A DNA stretch of 48,373 nucleotides from FW021-bin31 sp964478125 (GTDB lineage Bacteria; Bacteroidota; Bacteroidia; Chitinophagales; Chitinophagaceae). The position numbers and the translations under genes were made by a program. The notes beneath the pieces are model-generated. The model was not told the origin of the DNA. It worked only from the letters and a program-made list of their open reading frames with translations, and ran no database searches. How positions within the stretch are numbered: position 1 is the stretch's first letter; every line of letters begins with the position of its first letter. The stretch is taken from NCBI GenBank assembly GCA_964478125.1, contig CAYZGR010000019.1, forward strand, positions 1 through 48,373, read 5' to 3'. Positions 26,401 to 35,262 of this stretch are shown here, one piece after another.

Positions 26401-26532
26401 ATGAGTCGTAGAATGGGCGGACAATATTTTGATCCTGAGCTAAATGGGGATACAATCAATGGCAACGAAGGATCTGGAAAATATTATCCTCAGGAAAAAA
26501 CAGTAGTTGTGGGGGTATCCATTCAATTATAA
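23434..26532 (+). CDS. SusC/RagA-family TonB-dependent outer-membrane transporter
   Basis: A 1032-residue importer that moves oligosaccharides across the outer membrane, powered by TonB. It has a signal peptide (1-22), a carboxypeptidase-regulatory-like domain (about 25-105, with GTVKDAETGQALPGVTI and VSYIGYQTKEV), a plug domain (about 115-230, with LVIVDGIP and KDASAAIYGARAANGVIVVTT), and a barrel to the C-terminus. It lacks the N-terminal STN domain, so it is not one of the members that signal to an anti-sigma factor directly. susD follows 22 bp downstream, and the glycosidases after that define the locus. No local sigma, anti-sigma or hybrid regulator gene is adjacent, so control is from elsewhere. 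Confidence 0.97.
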   Translation: MVRNLFCGALFLFFFGILGARAQQLTVSGTVKDAETGQALPGVTIAVKGTTTGTSTNSAGAFQLSVPDAKDTLKVSYIGYQTKEVAVNGRGTINIELQSQSLKINELVVTGYQTKQKGELTGAISQIDGSEISKSPTPNLTRNLEGRLPGLKINDRGGEPGSANMNILIRGQETFGENAPLVIVDGIPSSTSQLANLSSDNIASVSVLKDASAAIYGARAANGVIVVTTKRGKKGQSSITIDANTGVSTFTILPKMMSAYQNAKYQSEMETRYGRVLTYSEEDLELFKNGSQPLTHPNTNWYDVTLRKYAPQSQASITAQGGKDNVQYFVAGNYNHKGSLFHGGDMYYDRYQLRSNIDAQIMKYLKIGFDLSGELRHAHQTSMDQEALFHRVQLSRPMDVAVYPNGLPGRAAVGYNPVIGATDEAGWNDTKEKLFTSRLSLDLNLDWITDGLSLTGIGSFNENIIGNKVFDNIWDLYSYNVQTGQYDPSVGTVNEGQTFSTLTQYNLERQQKFLNVSLKYRKSFGDHNINAFVAYEVQEGGLDSLAGFRRDIISAQKPYLDLAGTTNQTTGGIAGNSGRVSYFGTVSYDYKRKYLLDFTIRRDGSFNFPKKGRFGTFPSVSAGWTISKEPFMSGSRSWLDNLKIRSSYGLMGNDQVPSFQYLTQYELSSNLGYYIFGDPPARYNGFLQTNTPNPDITWEVAKDFDVGIDAVLFNNKLTVTADYFYDKRRRILIKRSGGVPDYTGISLPQQNLGKINNHGFELHAGYQTRHNDWGYDFSGNISYNKNKVIFMSEPKGLPDYQKQTGHPIKSYLVYLSDGIFHDKADVEATKAKLDGTLPGDIKYKDVNGDGKIDGLDMVRVFSSPIPRVQYGVTAGVSYKNFNLSIFLQGQAQAKDYMSHERGGQSNLPEYYYTKRWTKDNPKGPYPRAFDRQDFYEIAHPSDFWLYNGAFMRLKNLSFSYGLPSNVLSKTGINSVNFYIRAYNLLTWEAMSRRMGGQYFDPELNGDTINGNEGSGKYYPQEKTVVVGVSIQL

Positions 26533-26554
26533 GCTAATTTAAAAAGAAATTATT

Positions 26555-28216
26555 ATGAATAAATTAAGAAGTTATTATTTCCTCTTATTGGTTCTCCTGC
26601 CCTTATTTTTAGGTTGCCAAAAAGAAGTATTGGAAAAACAACCCCAGCAATTCTTCACCGGGGAGGACATTTGGAATGATATTAATCTGGTTAAAGATTA
26701 TGTCGTGAACAACTATAATGCATTGGGCGGATGGAGTATTGATCCGACGATGGGTATTGCTATGCCTTGTACACTGACGGATGATGCTTATCAGATGTTC
26801 AATTATGGGAATATCTGGGAGACGAATGCCGGACAGCTTTCTCCTGATGATATGAATATCTGGGCCAACACGTGGAGCGATGCGTACAAATACATTAAAA
26901 ATGTCAACACATATTTAGATCATATTAATGATGTGGAGGCTCCGGATAGCATTAAAAAAGGACTTACCGGCCAGATGATTTTTATAAGGGCCTGGGAATA
27001 TGCCCATCTGCTGAATTTCTTCGGCGGGGTTCCTATCATTACCAAAGTATATGATCTGAACGGAAATTTTGATGCAAAAAGGGATTCTTATAAAGAAGGA
27101 ATAGACTGGGTAGTAGGACAGTTGGACTCTGCTTTGAACATGGTACCCGAAACGGTGTCCTCCAAGGATTGGGGAAGAGTAACCAAAGGCGCTGTCCTTT
27201 CCCTCAAATCAAGAGTTTTACTATATGCTGCGAGTAAATTGCATGATCCTGGATCACAACCCAACGGACCGCTTTATACATATGATGTGGCAGATAAATG
27301 GGAAAAAGCGGCAGCGGCAGCGAAAGCGGTAATTGACATGGATCAGTATGCATTGGTACCGGTTAATAACTGGGAGGATTATCAGCAATTATTTTTACAC
27401 AATAATTCAGAGATCATATTTGCAAGGCCTTATGATGCGCAATATCTGCAATATGGGCCTAATCTCGGTCAGTTAAATACGCCGAATGGATATCACGGAT
27501 GGTCGGGAAATGTTCCCACGCAGAATGTAGTGAATGCGTTTGAAATGAAAGATGGTAAATCTATAGAAGAATCATCTCTTTATGATCCTTCGGCCAATAA
27601 AATATATGAGAACAGGGAGTTACGCTTTTATGCCGATATTGTCTATAATGGATGTACTTATAGGGGGAGAGCTGTAGAATTTTTCTTACCCGGCGGAAAA
27701 GACTCTCCCGATGGCAGCGAAGGATGGAATTATGCGAGAACCGGTTATACCATGAGAAAACACATGGATGAATCCGTAGATTTTCAAAATACGAATCCCA
27801 CCACCCCAAGGATATTTTTCAGATTACCGGAAATTTATTTGAATTATGCCGAAGCAGAATATCATCTGGGTCATGAGGATATTGCAAGAATGTATGTTAA
27901 TAAGATCAGAGCAAGAGTACATTTGCCGGATATTCAATCATCAGGGGAAGCGCTTCTCAGTGATATAAGGCATGAGCGTAGAATTGAGCTGGTTTTTGAA
28001 GGATATCACCGATACAACGATCTGCGCAGATGGATGCTTGCCGACAAGTATCTTAATGAAAATGCCATGGGAATCGGATGGAAGAAAAATAACGGCGTCC
28101 TGTCGTACGAGATCGTTCAAAATCAGATTAGAACGTTTAAAGCCCAGATGTACTATATCCCCATTCCCAGGGCTGAAATTCAAAAAACAGATCTGGAACA
28201 AAACTGGAATTATTGA
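26555..28216 (+). CDS. SusD/RagB-family glycan-binding lipoprotein
   Basis: The 553-residue partner of the preceding SusC. A lipoprotein signal with lipobox LFLGC (Cys21) anchors it on the outer surface, where it caps the SusC barrel and captures glycan. Family features include the N-terminal helical repeats (IWNDINLVKDYVVNNYNALGG), LRFYADIVYNG, the RLPEIYLNYAEAEYHLG stretch, and the IRHERRIELVFEGYHRYNDLRRW C-terminal signature. It starts 22 bp after susC and ends a few bases before the GH20 gene, so they are surely one operon. The bound sugar cannot be read from sequence. Confidence 0.96.
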   Translation: MNKLRSYYFLLLVLLPLFLGCQKEVLEKQPQQFFTGEDIWNDINLVKDYVVNNYNALGGWSIDPTMGIAMPCTLTDDAYQMFNYGNIWETNAGQLSPDDMNIWANTWSDAYKYIKNVNTYLDHINDVEAPDSIKKGLTGQMIFIRAWEYAHLLNFFGGVPIITKVYDLNGNFDAKRDSYKEGIDWVVGQLDSALNMVPETVSSKDWGRVTKGAVLSLKSRVLLYAASKLHDPGSQPNGPLYTYDVADKWEKAAAAAKAVIDMDQYALVPVNNWEDYQQLFLHNNSEIIFARPYDAQYLQYGPNLGQLNTPNGYHGWSGNVPTQNVVNAFEMKDGKSIEESSLYDPSANKIYENRELRFYADIVYNGCTYRGRAVEFFLPGGKDSPDGSEGWNYARTGYTMRKHMDESVDFQNTNPTTPRIFFRLPEIYLNYAEAEYHLGHEDIARMYVNKIRARVHLPDIQSSGEALLSDIRHERRIELVFEGYHRYNDLRRWMLADKYLNENAMGIGWKKNNGVLSYEIVQNQIRTFKAQMYYIPIPRAEIQKTDLEQNWNY

Positions 28217-28234
28217 TAAATTGTGGCTTGCGTT

Positions 28235-30484
28235 ATGTATAGTTCAAAAAGATTTACAGACCATTTTTGGATCGTATTTTCTTTTCTGCTTTTATCGACA
28301 GGATGCCGGGAAAAAGAAACAAAAAAATTGGGAACTACTTTGTTACCGTATCCTCAGGAGATAAAATACCATGAAGGGACTTCTTTCTCTCCCGGGGAAA
28401 TAAAGACCATTTATCTATATAAGAACGCGGACAAGTCGGATGAATTTGCAGCTCATTTATTACAGGAGCAGGTAGAGCGCCTTTTCGGAAACCAGCCGGA
28501 GGTGCGAGAAGTCGATTCTTATAAGAATCTTGCCAAACCGGCTATTTTGTTAGGCCTTCCCTCGAAGGATAAGATGTTCTCCGGATTTTGCGCCTCCATT
28601 AAACTTCCCGTACCTAAAGCAGGAACTGAAGAATCCTACGTTTTGGATATAAAAAATAAGCTGATCACCATTTCGGGAGGAGGAGCCGCGGGGCTCTTTT
28701 ATGGGATACAAACGATGGACCAGCTTTTAGAAAATGCCAGATGGGAAAAACAGGCGTTGCAGGGACAATTGATAGAAGACTGGCCGGATATAAAATTGCG
28801 GTGGGTGCATTTTGATGAAAAACATCATCTCGATCGCTATAATTATCTCAAAAAGGCCATTGCCAGACTGGCCCGGTATAAGGTAAACGGCGTTGTGTTT
28901 GAGCTGGAAGATAAATTTGCCTACCATTCTCATCCGGTTATTGCGGCTCCCCATTCTCTGACGCCCCGACAGGTAAAAGAGCTGACCGCCTATGCACATC
29001 AATACCATATTGATATTATTCCTTTAGTACAAGGCTTGGGGCATGCGGGTTATATTTTGAAGCATCCTGAATTCAAAGCGCTTCGTGCCGATCCGGCGAG
29101 CGATTGGGCATTTAATCCGCTTAAGGAGGGGACCTATGATCTTTTGTTTGATCTGTATCGGGAAACGATCAAAGCTACTCCCGGGGTTAAATATTTTCAT
29201 GTTGGAGGAGACGAAGTTCGCTTTACAGGAAACAATCCCCAATTGCAGTCCTACAAAAAAGAACATGGAGAATTTAGCCTGTACTTGAAATGGCTGAACA
29301 GGGTACATGACTTTTTGAAAAAGCAGGACCGGACGATGATCTTTTGGGATGATATGCCGTTGAAAATTGCGGGGATCTGGAAGCTGATGGGTCAAACCCA
29401 AATTTCAGGCCGCAAATTCGATTCCCTTTGGAAGGCGGGTACGGAAAAGCTGGACAAAGTGATAGATAAATTTCCTTCGGATGCCGTTTATATGCAATGG
29501 ACTTATAGCAAGGCCGGTGAAGGGAATGCGCGCTTAATAGACTGGTTTAAAAAACATAGGATCGCAGACATGAGTGCGACGGCGATACAGAACAGCCGGC
29601 CGTTGATTCCGGATTATAGTAAAAAGCCTGCCAATATCAAAAGCTTTATTGCACTTAGCGCCCGGAAGCATGTAAGTGGAGAACTTTGTACCGCCTGGGA
29701 CGATAGCGGCCTCCATTTTGCCACTTTCTGGATGGGATTTTTAGCCTCTGCAGAATACGGTTGGACGCATGAGAGCCCTGATTCTATTCGTCAATATTGG
29801 GATAAATACCTATACCGGTTTTTTGGGCCGGACACCAAAGGACTTTATACGGCTTTTCATAACTTATCGAAACGGGTACATTTCTGGAATACGGCCGTTA
29901 TGAGGAAAGGCACAAAGCGCACTTTCCGGAAAGACAGGCTTATAGCTCTTCCCTCTATGAAGGAGCCCCCGGAGGGCAGCTGGAGTGATCATTTCCATAC
30001 GTTGATGGAAAAGGCAAATGAAGAAAAGAAAAAAAATGCAGCGGCTGTAAAAGTGTTGGAAAAAAACATGGATCGTGTAAAGCGTAATGCGTATAATTTG
30101 GAAGTGTTTGCTTCAATGGGCCGGTTTATGGAGGCAGATGCGGAGTTGGTACTTTCCATCGGGAAGATGGCCCGATATGCAGATAAAGCGGCGGAAGCGA
30201 ACAAGAATGGAGATACAGGCGAGGTGGTTTCCGACTTGAATGAAATGGCGACGGTAGCCGACTCTGCCTGGGAGGCCTATCAGACAAGTTATGATAAGCT
30301 GAAGACGGTATGGCAGATTTCTCGTTATCCAAAGGGAGGGAAGGGTTTTGTACCTGATCGTTACCATCATTTTGCATCCAGAAGAGAAGATCTGTCTTAT
30401 TTGATTATGCCGGAAGCGGAGATGGATTTGCCGGGGTATGCCCAAAAGTTGCGGGCGTTGGCCCATAGTTATGAGAAAAAGTAG
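28235..30484 (+). CDS. GH20-family beta-N-acetylhexosaminidase lipoprotein
   Basis: A predicted exo-hexosaminidase that removes terminal GlcNAc or GalNAc. From the ATG at 28235 it has 749 residues; a GTG at 28223 is an alternative. The lipoprotein signal ends with Cys24 (LLSTGC). A GH20b-like N-terminal domain (about 40-170) precedes the TIM barrel, which has the catalytic HVGGDE motif at residues 322-327 (Asp326-Glu327), and a helical C-terminal extension follows. The long alpha-helical tail (about 550-749) is more than a minimal GH20. The barrel-side catalytic pair is intact, so substrate-assisted cleavage is plausible. It directly follows susD. Together with the next gene it points to an amino-sugar glycan substrate. 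Confidence 0.88.
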   Translation: MYSSKRFTDHFWIVFSFLLLSTGCREKETKKLGTTLLPYPQEIKYHEGTSFSPGEIKTIYLYKNADKSDEFAAHLLQEQVERLFGNQPEVREVDSYKNLAKPAILLGLPSKDKMFSGFCASIKLPVPKAGTEESYVLDIKNKLITISGGGAAGLFYGIQTMDQLLENARWEKQALQGQLIEDWPDIKLRWVHFDEKHHLDRYNYLKKAIARLARYKVNGVVFELEDKFAYHSHPVIAAPHSLTPRQVKELTAYAHQYHIDIIPLVQGLGHAGYILKHPEFKALRADPASDWAFNPLKEGTYDLLFDLYRETIKATPGVKYFHVGGDEVRFTGNNPQLQSYKKEHGEFSLYLKWLNRVHDFLKKQDRTMIFWDDMPLKIAGIWKLMGQTQISGRKFDSLWKAGTEKLDKVIDKFPSDAVYMQWTYSKAGEGNARLIDWFKKHRIADMSATAIQNSRPLIPDYSKKPANIKSFIALSARKHVSGELCTAWDDSGLHFATFWMGFLASAEYGWTHESPDSIRQYWDKYLYRFFGPDTKGLYTAFHNLSKRVHFWNTAVMRKGTKRTFRKDRLIALPSMKEPPEGSWSDHFHTLMEKANEEKKKNAAAVKVLEKNMDRVKRNAYNLEVFASMGRFMEADAELVLSIGKMARYADKAAEANKNGDTGEVVSDLNEMATVADSAWEAYQTSYDKLKTVWQISRYPKGGKGFVPDRYHHFASRREDLSYLIMPEAEMDLPGYAQKLRALAHSYEKK

Positions 30485-30563
30485 GCGGTTGCCGTATCGA
30501 AAGTGCGATGACCGGCATTTATTGCTTTATTAAAATATTTTATCACCGTTAAACATCCGAAAT

Positions 30564-31985
30564 ATGAAAAACAACAGGAGAGATTTTTTAAAACTAAGCG
30601 GATTAACCGGCTTGGGATTTGTGAGCAGTGGATTTATAAAAAATGCAGCAGGTCAAATATCCAATGAGGCGCTTATTAAAAAACTCTACAACCCGGGAAA
30701 ACAACATTTTAACATGTGCGGCTATGCCGCGCCCAAAATAGATACGGTTCGCGTGGGATTTATAGGCTTGGGGCAAAGAGGGCCGACCCATCTTAGAAAC
30801 ATGACCAAATTGGAAAATGTTTCCATTAAAGGGGTTTGTGATATCCGGCCTGATTATGCGGAAAGGGCCAGGAAGATGGCCGAGGATGCCGGTCATCACC
30901 CGAAAGTTTATACCGATAAGGCCGATGCCTGGAAAAGAATGTGTGACAGCGGAGATATTGATTTAGTCTTTCTTGCCACGCCCTGGGATCTCCACACGAT
31001 CCAGGCGGTATATGCCATGGAACAAGGTATTCATGTATGTAGTGAAGTGAATATTGGATTAACATTGGAAGATTGTTGGAGAGTAGTGGAAACCTCTGAA
31101 AAAACAAAGCGGCATTGCATGATGATGGAAAATTGTTGCTATGATTTTTTTGAAATGCTTACTTTAAATATGGCGCGACAGGGATATTTTGGAGAGATCG
31201 TGCATGGAGAAGGAGCTTATAATCACAATCTTTACGATCTGAATTTTAAGAAAGACGGGTATTATGAAATGTGGAGATTGCGTGAAAATACGAAACATAA
31301 CGGAAACCTCTATCCAACACACGGATTGGGTCCCATATGCCAGATCATGGATATCAACAGGGGGGACAAGATGGACTATCTTGTATCCGTTTCAACCAAC
31401 GATTTTATGATGGAGAAAAGAGCTGAGGAATTTGCAGCAAAAGACAGCTTTTATGCGCCTTATGTGGGTGCGCAATACCGGGGGAATACGAACATTACAA
31501 CCGTTCGTACACACAAAGGCCGCAGCATTATGATAGAGCATGATGTGACGTCTCCCAATGTGTATTCCCGGATCCATAAAGTGGTGGGGACAAAAGGAAC
31601 CGCCCTCAAATACCCCCTTCCGCCGAAGATTTCTAACGGGGGACATGAATGGCTGAACGAGGAAGAAATGAAGGAAGTGAATGAAAAATATCAGCCGGCC
31701 ATTGTTAAAAAAGTAGGAGAAATGGCCAAAAAGGTAGGCGGACATGGCGGTATGGATTTTATAATGGACTGGCGTACGATTGATTGTATCAGAAACGGGT
31801 TGCCCCTGGATCAGGACGTGTATGATGCGGCCCTCTGGAGCTGTATTTTTCCTTTGAGCGGATTATCAGTTGCAAACCGCGCGCAGACGTTGGATGTTCC
31901 GGACTTCACCCGGGGTTCCTGGAAAACGAACAAGCCTATAGATATCAAGCTGGACAAGGGGGCTAATACAAGGGTGAAAGCATAA
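30564..31985 (+). CDS. GH109-like NAD-dependent glycosidase / Gfo-Idh-MocA oxidoreductase
   Basis: A 473-residue protein with a twin-arginine-type signal (MKNNRRDFLKLSG) followed by the NAD-binding fold starting VRVGFIGLGQRG near residue 65. It closely resembles the GH109 alpha-N-acetylgalactosaminidases, with MMMENCCYDFF, LYPTHGLGP, MDINRGD and the GHGGMDF signature segments. GH109 enzymes use NAD in a redox-assisted hydrolysis. The export signal is typical, suggesting folding with cofactor in the cytosol before Tat export. It lies 79 bp after GH20 in the same locus. A simple sugar dehydrogenase is a weaker alternative. The substrate, alpha-linked GalNAc or a related sugar, is inferred from the family. 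Confidence 0.85.
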   Translation: MKNNRRDFLKLSGLTGLGFVSSGFIKNAAGQISNEALIKKLYNPGKQHFNMCGYAAPKIDTVRVGFIGLGQRGPTHLRNMTKLENVSIKGVCDIRPDYAERARKMAEDAGHHPKVYTDKADAWKRMCDSGDIDLVFLATPWDLHTIQAVYAMEQGIHVCSEVNIGLTLEDCWRVVETSEKTKRHCMMMENCCYDFFEMLTLNMARQGYFGEIVHGEGAYNHNLYDLNFKKDGYYEMWRLRENTKHNGNLYPTHGLGPICQIMDINRGDKMDYLVSVSTNDFMMEKRAEEFAAKDSFYAPYVGAQYRGNTNITTVRTHKGRSIMIEHDVTSPNVYSRIHKVVGTKGTALKYPLPPKISNGGHEWLNEEEMKEVNEKYQPAIVKKVGEMAKKVGGHGGMDFIMDWRTIDCIRNGLPLDQDVYDAALWSCIFPLSGLSVANRAQTLDVPDFTRGSWKTNKPIDIKLDKGANTRVKA

Positions 31986-32021
31986 GGGATATTCATTTTG
32001 TTAAAAACCGGAGTTGTATGT

Positions 32022-33410
32022 ATGAACAAGATGTTATGGGTATTGATCTTGTTTGCTTTCTCCGGGTATCATACTCAGGCACAGGAAATCACCGGTACGT
32101 GGAGTGGAGTTTTAAATGTGCATGATCTACAGCGGTTAACGCTGGTATTTCATATAAAGGATACTTCCGGTGTCCTCAGCGCTACGATGGATAGTCCGGA
32201 CCAGCATGCATTGGGGATCCCGGTTTCTAAAATTGCCTTTAATGCCCTTCATCTTCATTTGGAAGCGGCTAATGGAGTAATTGTGTATGATGGCAAATTC
32301 ATGACCGATTCCATTAAAGGGATCTTCAGGCAAAACGGAATGAGCCTGCCCTTAGTTTTATATAAAGGGAGGTTTCACAAAAAGGCGCCTGTTCGACCGC
32401 AGCAACCCAAACCGCCATTTTCTTATAAAAGTGAAGACGTTCAGTTTACCAATGAAAAGGCGAATATTAAGCTGGCAGGCACCTTAACCTTGCCAAAACA
32501 AGGCCGTTCTTTTCCGGCTGCCATCTTGATTTGGGGCAGCGGTCCGAATGATAGAGATGAAACCATTGCGGAACATAAACCCTTTTTGGTCATAGCGGAT
32601 TATCTTACTCGTAAAGGACTTGCGGTACTTCGTTTTGATAAACGTGGGGTGGGAAAATCCGGGGGTGTTTACCAAACGGCTACAACGGCAGATTTTGCAT
32701 CGGATGTAAGGGCAGCGGTTCAATATTTAGAAACCCGGCCGGAAATTAATCACAATAAAATGGGATTGATCGGTCATAGCGAAGGAGGGATTATTGCCCC
32801 CATGGTGGCTGCCGGTAATAAAAAGATAGATTTTATCGTATTGTTGGCCGGTCCCGGTTTTGATGGCGCCGAATTGTTGCTGATGCAGGAGAAGGCGATC
32901 GGGGAAGCAAGGGGTATCCCGGCTAAAAAATTAAAACAACAGCAGGACGAGAATCGAAGCCTCTTTCAAATAATAAAAACCTCGAAGAATCCGGATTCTC
33001 TTACTCAGGAGCTGTCAGAAAAAATAGCCTCCTATCTTCCTGATAGCCTTTCGCGGCAACAAAAGAAAAAGATAACCTTTAGAAAAATTAGGGGATTGAC
33101 CGGTCCCTGGATGAAATATTTTTTAATAAACGACCCGGCAGATTACCTGAAAAAAGTGGAGTGCCCCGTATTGGCTATGGACGGAACAAAAGATTTGCAA
33201 GTCCCTGCAGCAAGCAATCTAGCGGCGATTAAAAAGGCATTAACCCAAGGAGGGAATAAAAGAGTAACGACAAAAATATTCCCGGACTTGAATCATTTGT
33301 TTCAAAAGGCAAAAACGGGCTTGCCGATAGAATACGGAAAAATTGAACAAACTTTTTCCCCGGAGGTACTGGAATATATGGGAGATTGGATATTGGAGCA
33401 GGTGAAGTAG
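32022..33410 (+). CDS. Secreted alpha/beta hydrolase
   Basis: A 462-residue exported hydrolase. It has a signal peptide (residues 1-22, ending TQAQ), an N-terminal beta-rich domain (about 25-125, starting ITGTWSGVLN), and an alpha/beta-hydrolase fold. The nucleophile elbow is GHSEGG, an aspartate is in MDGTKDLQVP, and the catalytic histidine is in DLNHLF. The likely activity is an esterase or acetyl-esterase acting on the glycan, but this is inference from the locus. I start it at 32022 because it begins the signal peptide and a GGAG is nearby; an earlier in-frame codon at 31998 adds an odd extension. It converges on the isomerase gene with 14 bp between them. Confidence 0.85.
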   Translation: MNKMLWVLILFAFSGYHTQAQEITGTWSGVLNVHDLQRLTLVFHIKDTSGVLSATMDSPDQHALGIPVSKIAFNALHLHLEAANGVIVYDGKFMTDSIKGIFRQNGMSLPLVLYKGRFHKKAPVRPQQPKPPFSYKSEDVQFTNEKANIKLAGTLTLPKQGRSFPAAILIWGSGPNDRDETIAEHKPFLVIADYLTRKGLAVLRFDKRGVGKSGGVYQTATTADFASDVRAAVQYLETRPEINHNKMGLIGHSEGGIIAPMVAAGNKKIDFIVLLAGPGFDGAELLLMQEKAIGEARGIPAKKLKQQQDENRSLFQIIKTSKNPDSLTQELSEKIASYLPDSLSRQQKKKITFRKIRGLTGPWMKYFLINDPADYLKKVECPVLAMDGTKDLQVPAASNLAAIKKALTQGGNKRVTTKIFPDLNHLFQKAKTGLPIEYGKIEQTFSPEVLEYMGDWILEQVK

Positions 33411-33424
33411 CAATAGCTTTATTT

Positions 33425-34351
33425 TTACAATCCCCATTTTTTCATCTTGATGTAATTTTCCCCGGCACATTGAAGGGATGAGATTCCCTGGTAGGATTCT
33501 TGTTCAATGATGAAGTATTGGATGTCATTTTGGGCTATGGCATTATCTATTATGGATTTTATAGGGACTTCTCCTTTCCCTAAAACGGTACTCTCATAGC
33601 CGTTGTTCATTTCTCCCTTGCTTTTGATCTTAAACTCATCCTTCACATGCAATAGTGGAAACCGGTGAGGATAGGCTTTTAACAGGTCTGTTATCTTTCT
33701 TTTCTCGTTTTGCAGCTCGCCATACATGTTCCCGATGTCCAGCTCCTGCGTAACCAGACGGGGGTCTGTGTTTTTCAAGATGATATCGTATAGTCTTTCA
33801 TGATTTAATAAAACATCGAAAGAAAAATCGTTGTGATAGCCAAATTTTAATCCTTGTTTTTTGCAAAAAGCTCCACATTTATTGAATATATCCAAAAGCC
33901 GCATCAGCTCTTCTTCATTTTTTTGAGCCCGATCGCTTAGCGCCGGAGTGATCAAATATTGCTGGCCTGCCGTTACTGCATCTTCAACGGTATATTTCCA
34001 TTGATCTGTAAACTCTTTTTTAACCGGGTCCCAGTCTTTTATACCCATATCCACATGGCCGCTAAACATGTTTAGTCCGAGATCATCCAATATTTTTTTA
34101 AACTCATTGGCGGTGTAACCATAAAATTTCCGGTCTTCATAGCCCGCATGTTCAATGTTTTTATATCCTATTTTGACCAATTGTCTCAAAGTACTTTCAG
34201 GGTCTTTTTTCATATCATCCCGAACGGTCCACAATTGAATCCCCAGCTTGGCCTTTGCTTTTGAAAAAGCAAAGAGGGAACCGGGTATAACCGTAGCTCC
34301 TGCAAGTATGGCGGCGCTTCCTTTTAAAAAAGATCTGCGGGATGTGATCAT
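33425..34351 (-). CDS. Secreted sugar phosphate isomerase/epimerase-like TIM barrel
   Basis: A 308-residue protein with a twin-arginine-type signal (MITSRRSFLKGSAAILAG) and an AP endonuclease 2/xylose isomerase-like TIM barrel. Metal-ligand candidates are the glutamate in NIEHAG, the histidine in SGHVDMG, the GYHNDFSFD and TQELDIGNMYG stretches, LLHVKDEF and the final IIEQESY. Exported members of this family often go with Gfo/Idh/MocA proteins in Bacteroidota sugar-use loci. It lies opposite the end of the polysaccharide locus, 14 bp from the hydrolase, so it likely acts on the same sugar. Substrate is unknown. Confidence 0.82.
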   Translation of the reverse strand: MITSRRSFLKGSAAILAGATVIPGSLFAFSKAKAKLGIQLWTVRDDMKKDPESTLRQLVKIGYKNIEHAGYEDRKFYGYTANEFKKILDDLGLNMFSGHVDMGIKDWDPVKKEFTDQWKYTVEDAVTAGQQYLITPALSDRAQKNEEELMRLLDIFNKCGAFCKKQGLKFGYHNDFSFDVLLNHERLYDIILKNTDPRLVTQELDIGNMYGELQNEKRKITDLLKAYPHRFPLLHVKDEFKIKSKGEMNNGYESTVLGKGEVPIKSIIDNAIAQNDIQYFIIEQESYQGISSLQCAGENYIKMKKWGL

Positions 34352-34415
34352 GCTTCTGATTTTATTAAATGATGAATTACATTTCCAGGACTGGATTTAT
34401 AGCCTCTTAAATGTA

Positions 34416-35150
34416 TCATTTTACCAGGCGGTTTAACTGGTCTTTCAGCCCCCGTATTTTGGTTTTACGTTGTTCCAGATCATTTTCTGCTTTTCGGATA
34501 TCGTTGTCGACAGCGTAGATCTTTTTGTCTGTCTTACGCAATTTTTTCCGGATCTTTTTCCGTGCTTTGAGGTCAAGTGTCCCACTTAACGAACTTTTAA
34601 GATCATATTCTTTTTTGATCCATTTTTGTTTATCTTTTAAAAGCTTTTTGTATTTAGAGCCGGCTTTTTCCAGATCTTTCTTCTCTTTGGAGATCTGTTG
34701 TTGAAGGGCGTATTGATTTACATCTTTCTGAAAATGATTGAGAAAATCGAGTGCTTTTTGAGAAAGTTCCTGATCGAATTCTTTGCCCATAAAGTTGTCT
34801 TTCCCTTTTGAAATAAACAGCTTCAGGATAGCCGTTCCCTTTCTTTTGCCGTCTATTTGAAAATACAGGTCTAAGGGGGTGGACGCAAGGACGGGGTAAA
34901 CTACCGACATGCAGGTGACGGTATTTTTTTTGGATTTGGCTGAGATATGATCTTCTTTGAGCCGGGATAAAAGAGCGCCTTTCACGATTTCCGGAGCGTA
35001 GGGAAACGTATTTTCGAACACGGGATGTTCGTTTTTGTTGATCTCGGCCCTGGATTCTATGGCCTGGGAGAAAGAGGGAGTAGCCATACAGATGCTGGCA
35101 AAACAAAGCGCAAAGACCAGAAATCCGGAAAGTTTGTATTTCTTTTGCAT
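34416..35150 (-). CDS. Secreted coiled-coil protein of unknown function
   Basis: I do not recognise a family. The 244-residue protein has a signal peptide (about 1-29, ending PSFSQA), a short globular part (about 30-140), and a lysine-rich coiled coil from about residue 145 to the end with heptad-like repeats (EKKDLEKAGSKYKKLLKDK, KKIRKKLRKTDKK). It probably sits in the periplasm. On the minus strand, TATCTTTA at 35178-35185 lies 27 bases upstream and may be the promoter. The gene is between the isomerase and the flippase, with no obvious link to either. Confidence 0.75.
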   Translation of the reverse strand: MQKKYKLSGFLVFALCFASICMATPSFSQAIESRAEINKNEHPVFENTFPYAPEIVKGALLSRLKEDHISAKSKKNTVTCMSVVYPVLASTPLDLYFQIDGKRKGTAILKLFISKGKDNFMGKEFDQELSQKALDFLNHFQKDVNQYALQQQISKEKKDLEKAGSKYKKLLKDKQKWIKKEYDLKSSLSGTLDLKARKKIRKKLRKTDKKIYAVDNDIRKAENDLEQRKTKIRGLKDQLNRLVK

Positions 35151-35237
35151 CTTTTATTCTTTAAAGCGGAAATTTTTTTAAAGATACTTTATTTTATCCG
35201 TGAAGTTCAAAAATCCTGCCTAAAGCGGGTATTATGT

Positions 35238-35245
35238 TATTTTTG
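35238..35245 (+). promoter_or_regulatory. -7 promoter box (TATTTTTG) for the flippase gene
   Basis: A full match to TAnnTTTG, 17 bases before the TTG start codon. Confidence 0.55.
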
Positions 35246-35262
35246 TTAAAATTTAGACTGAT

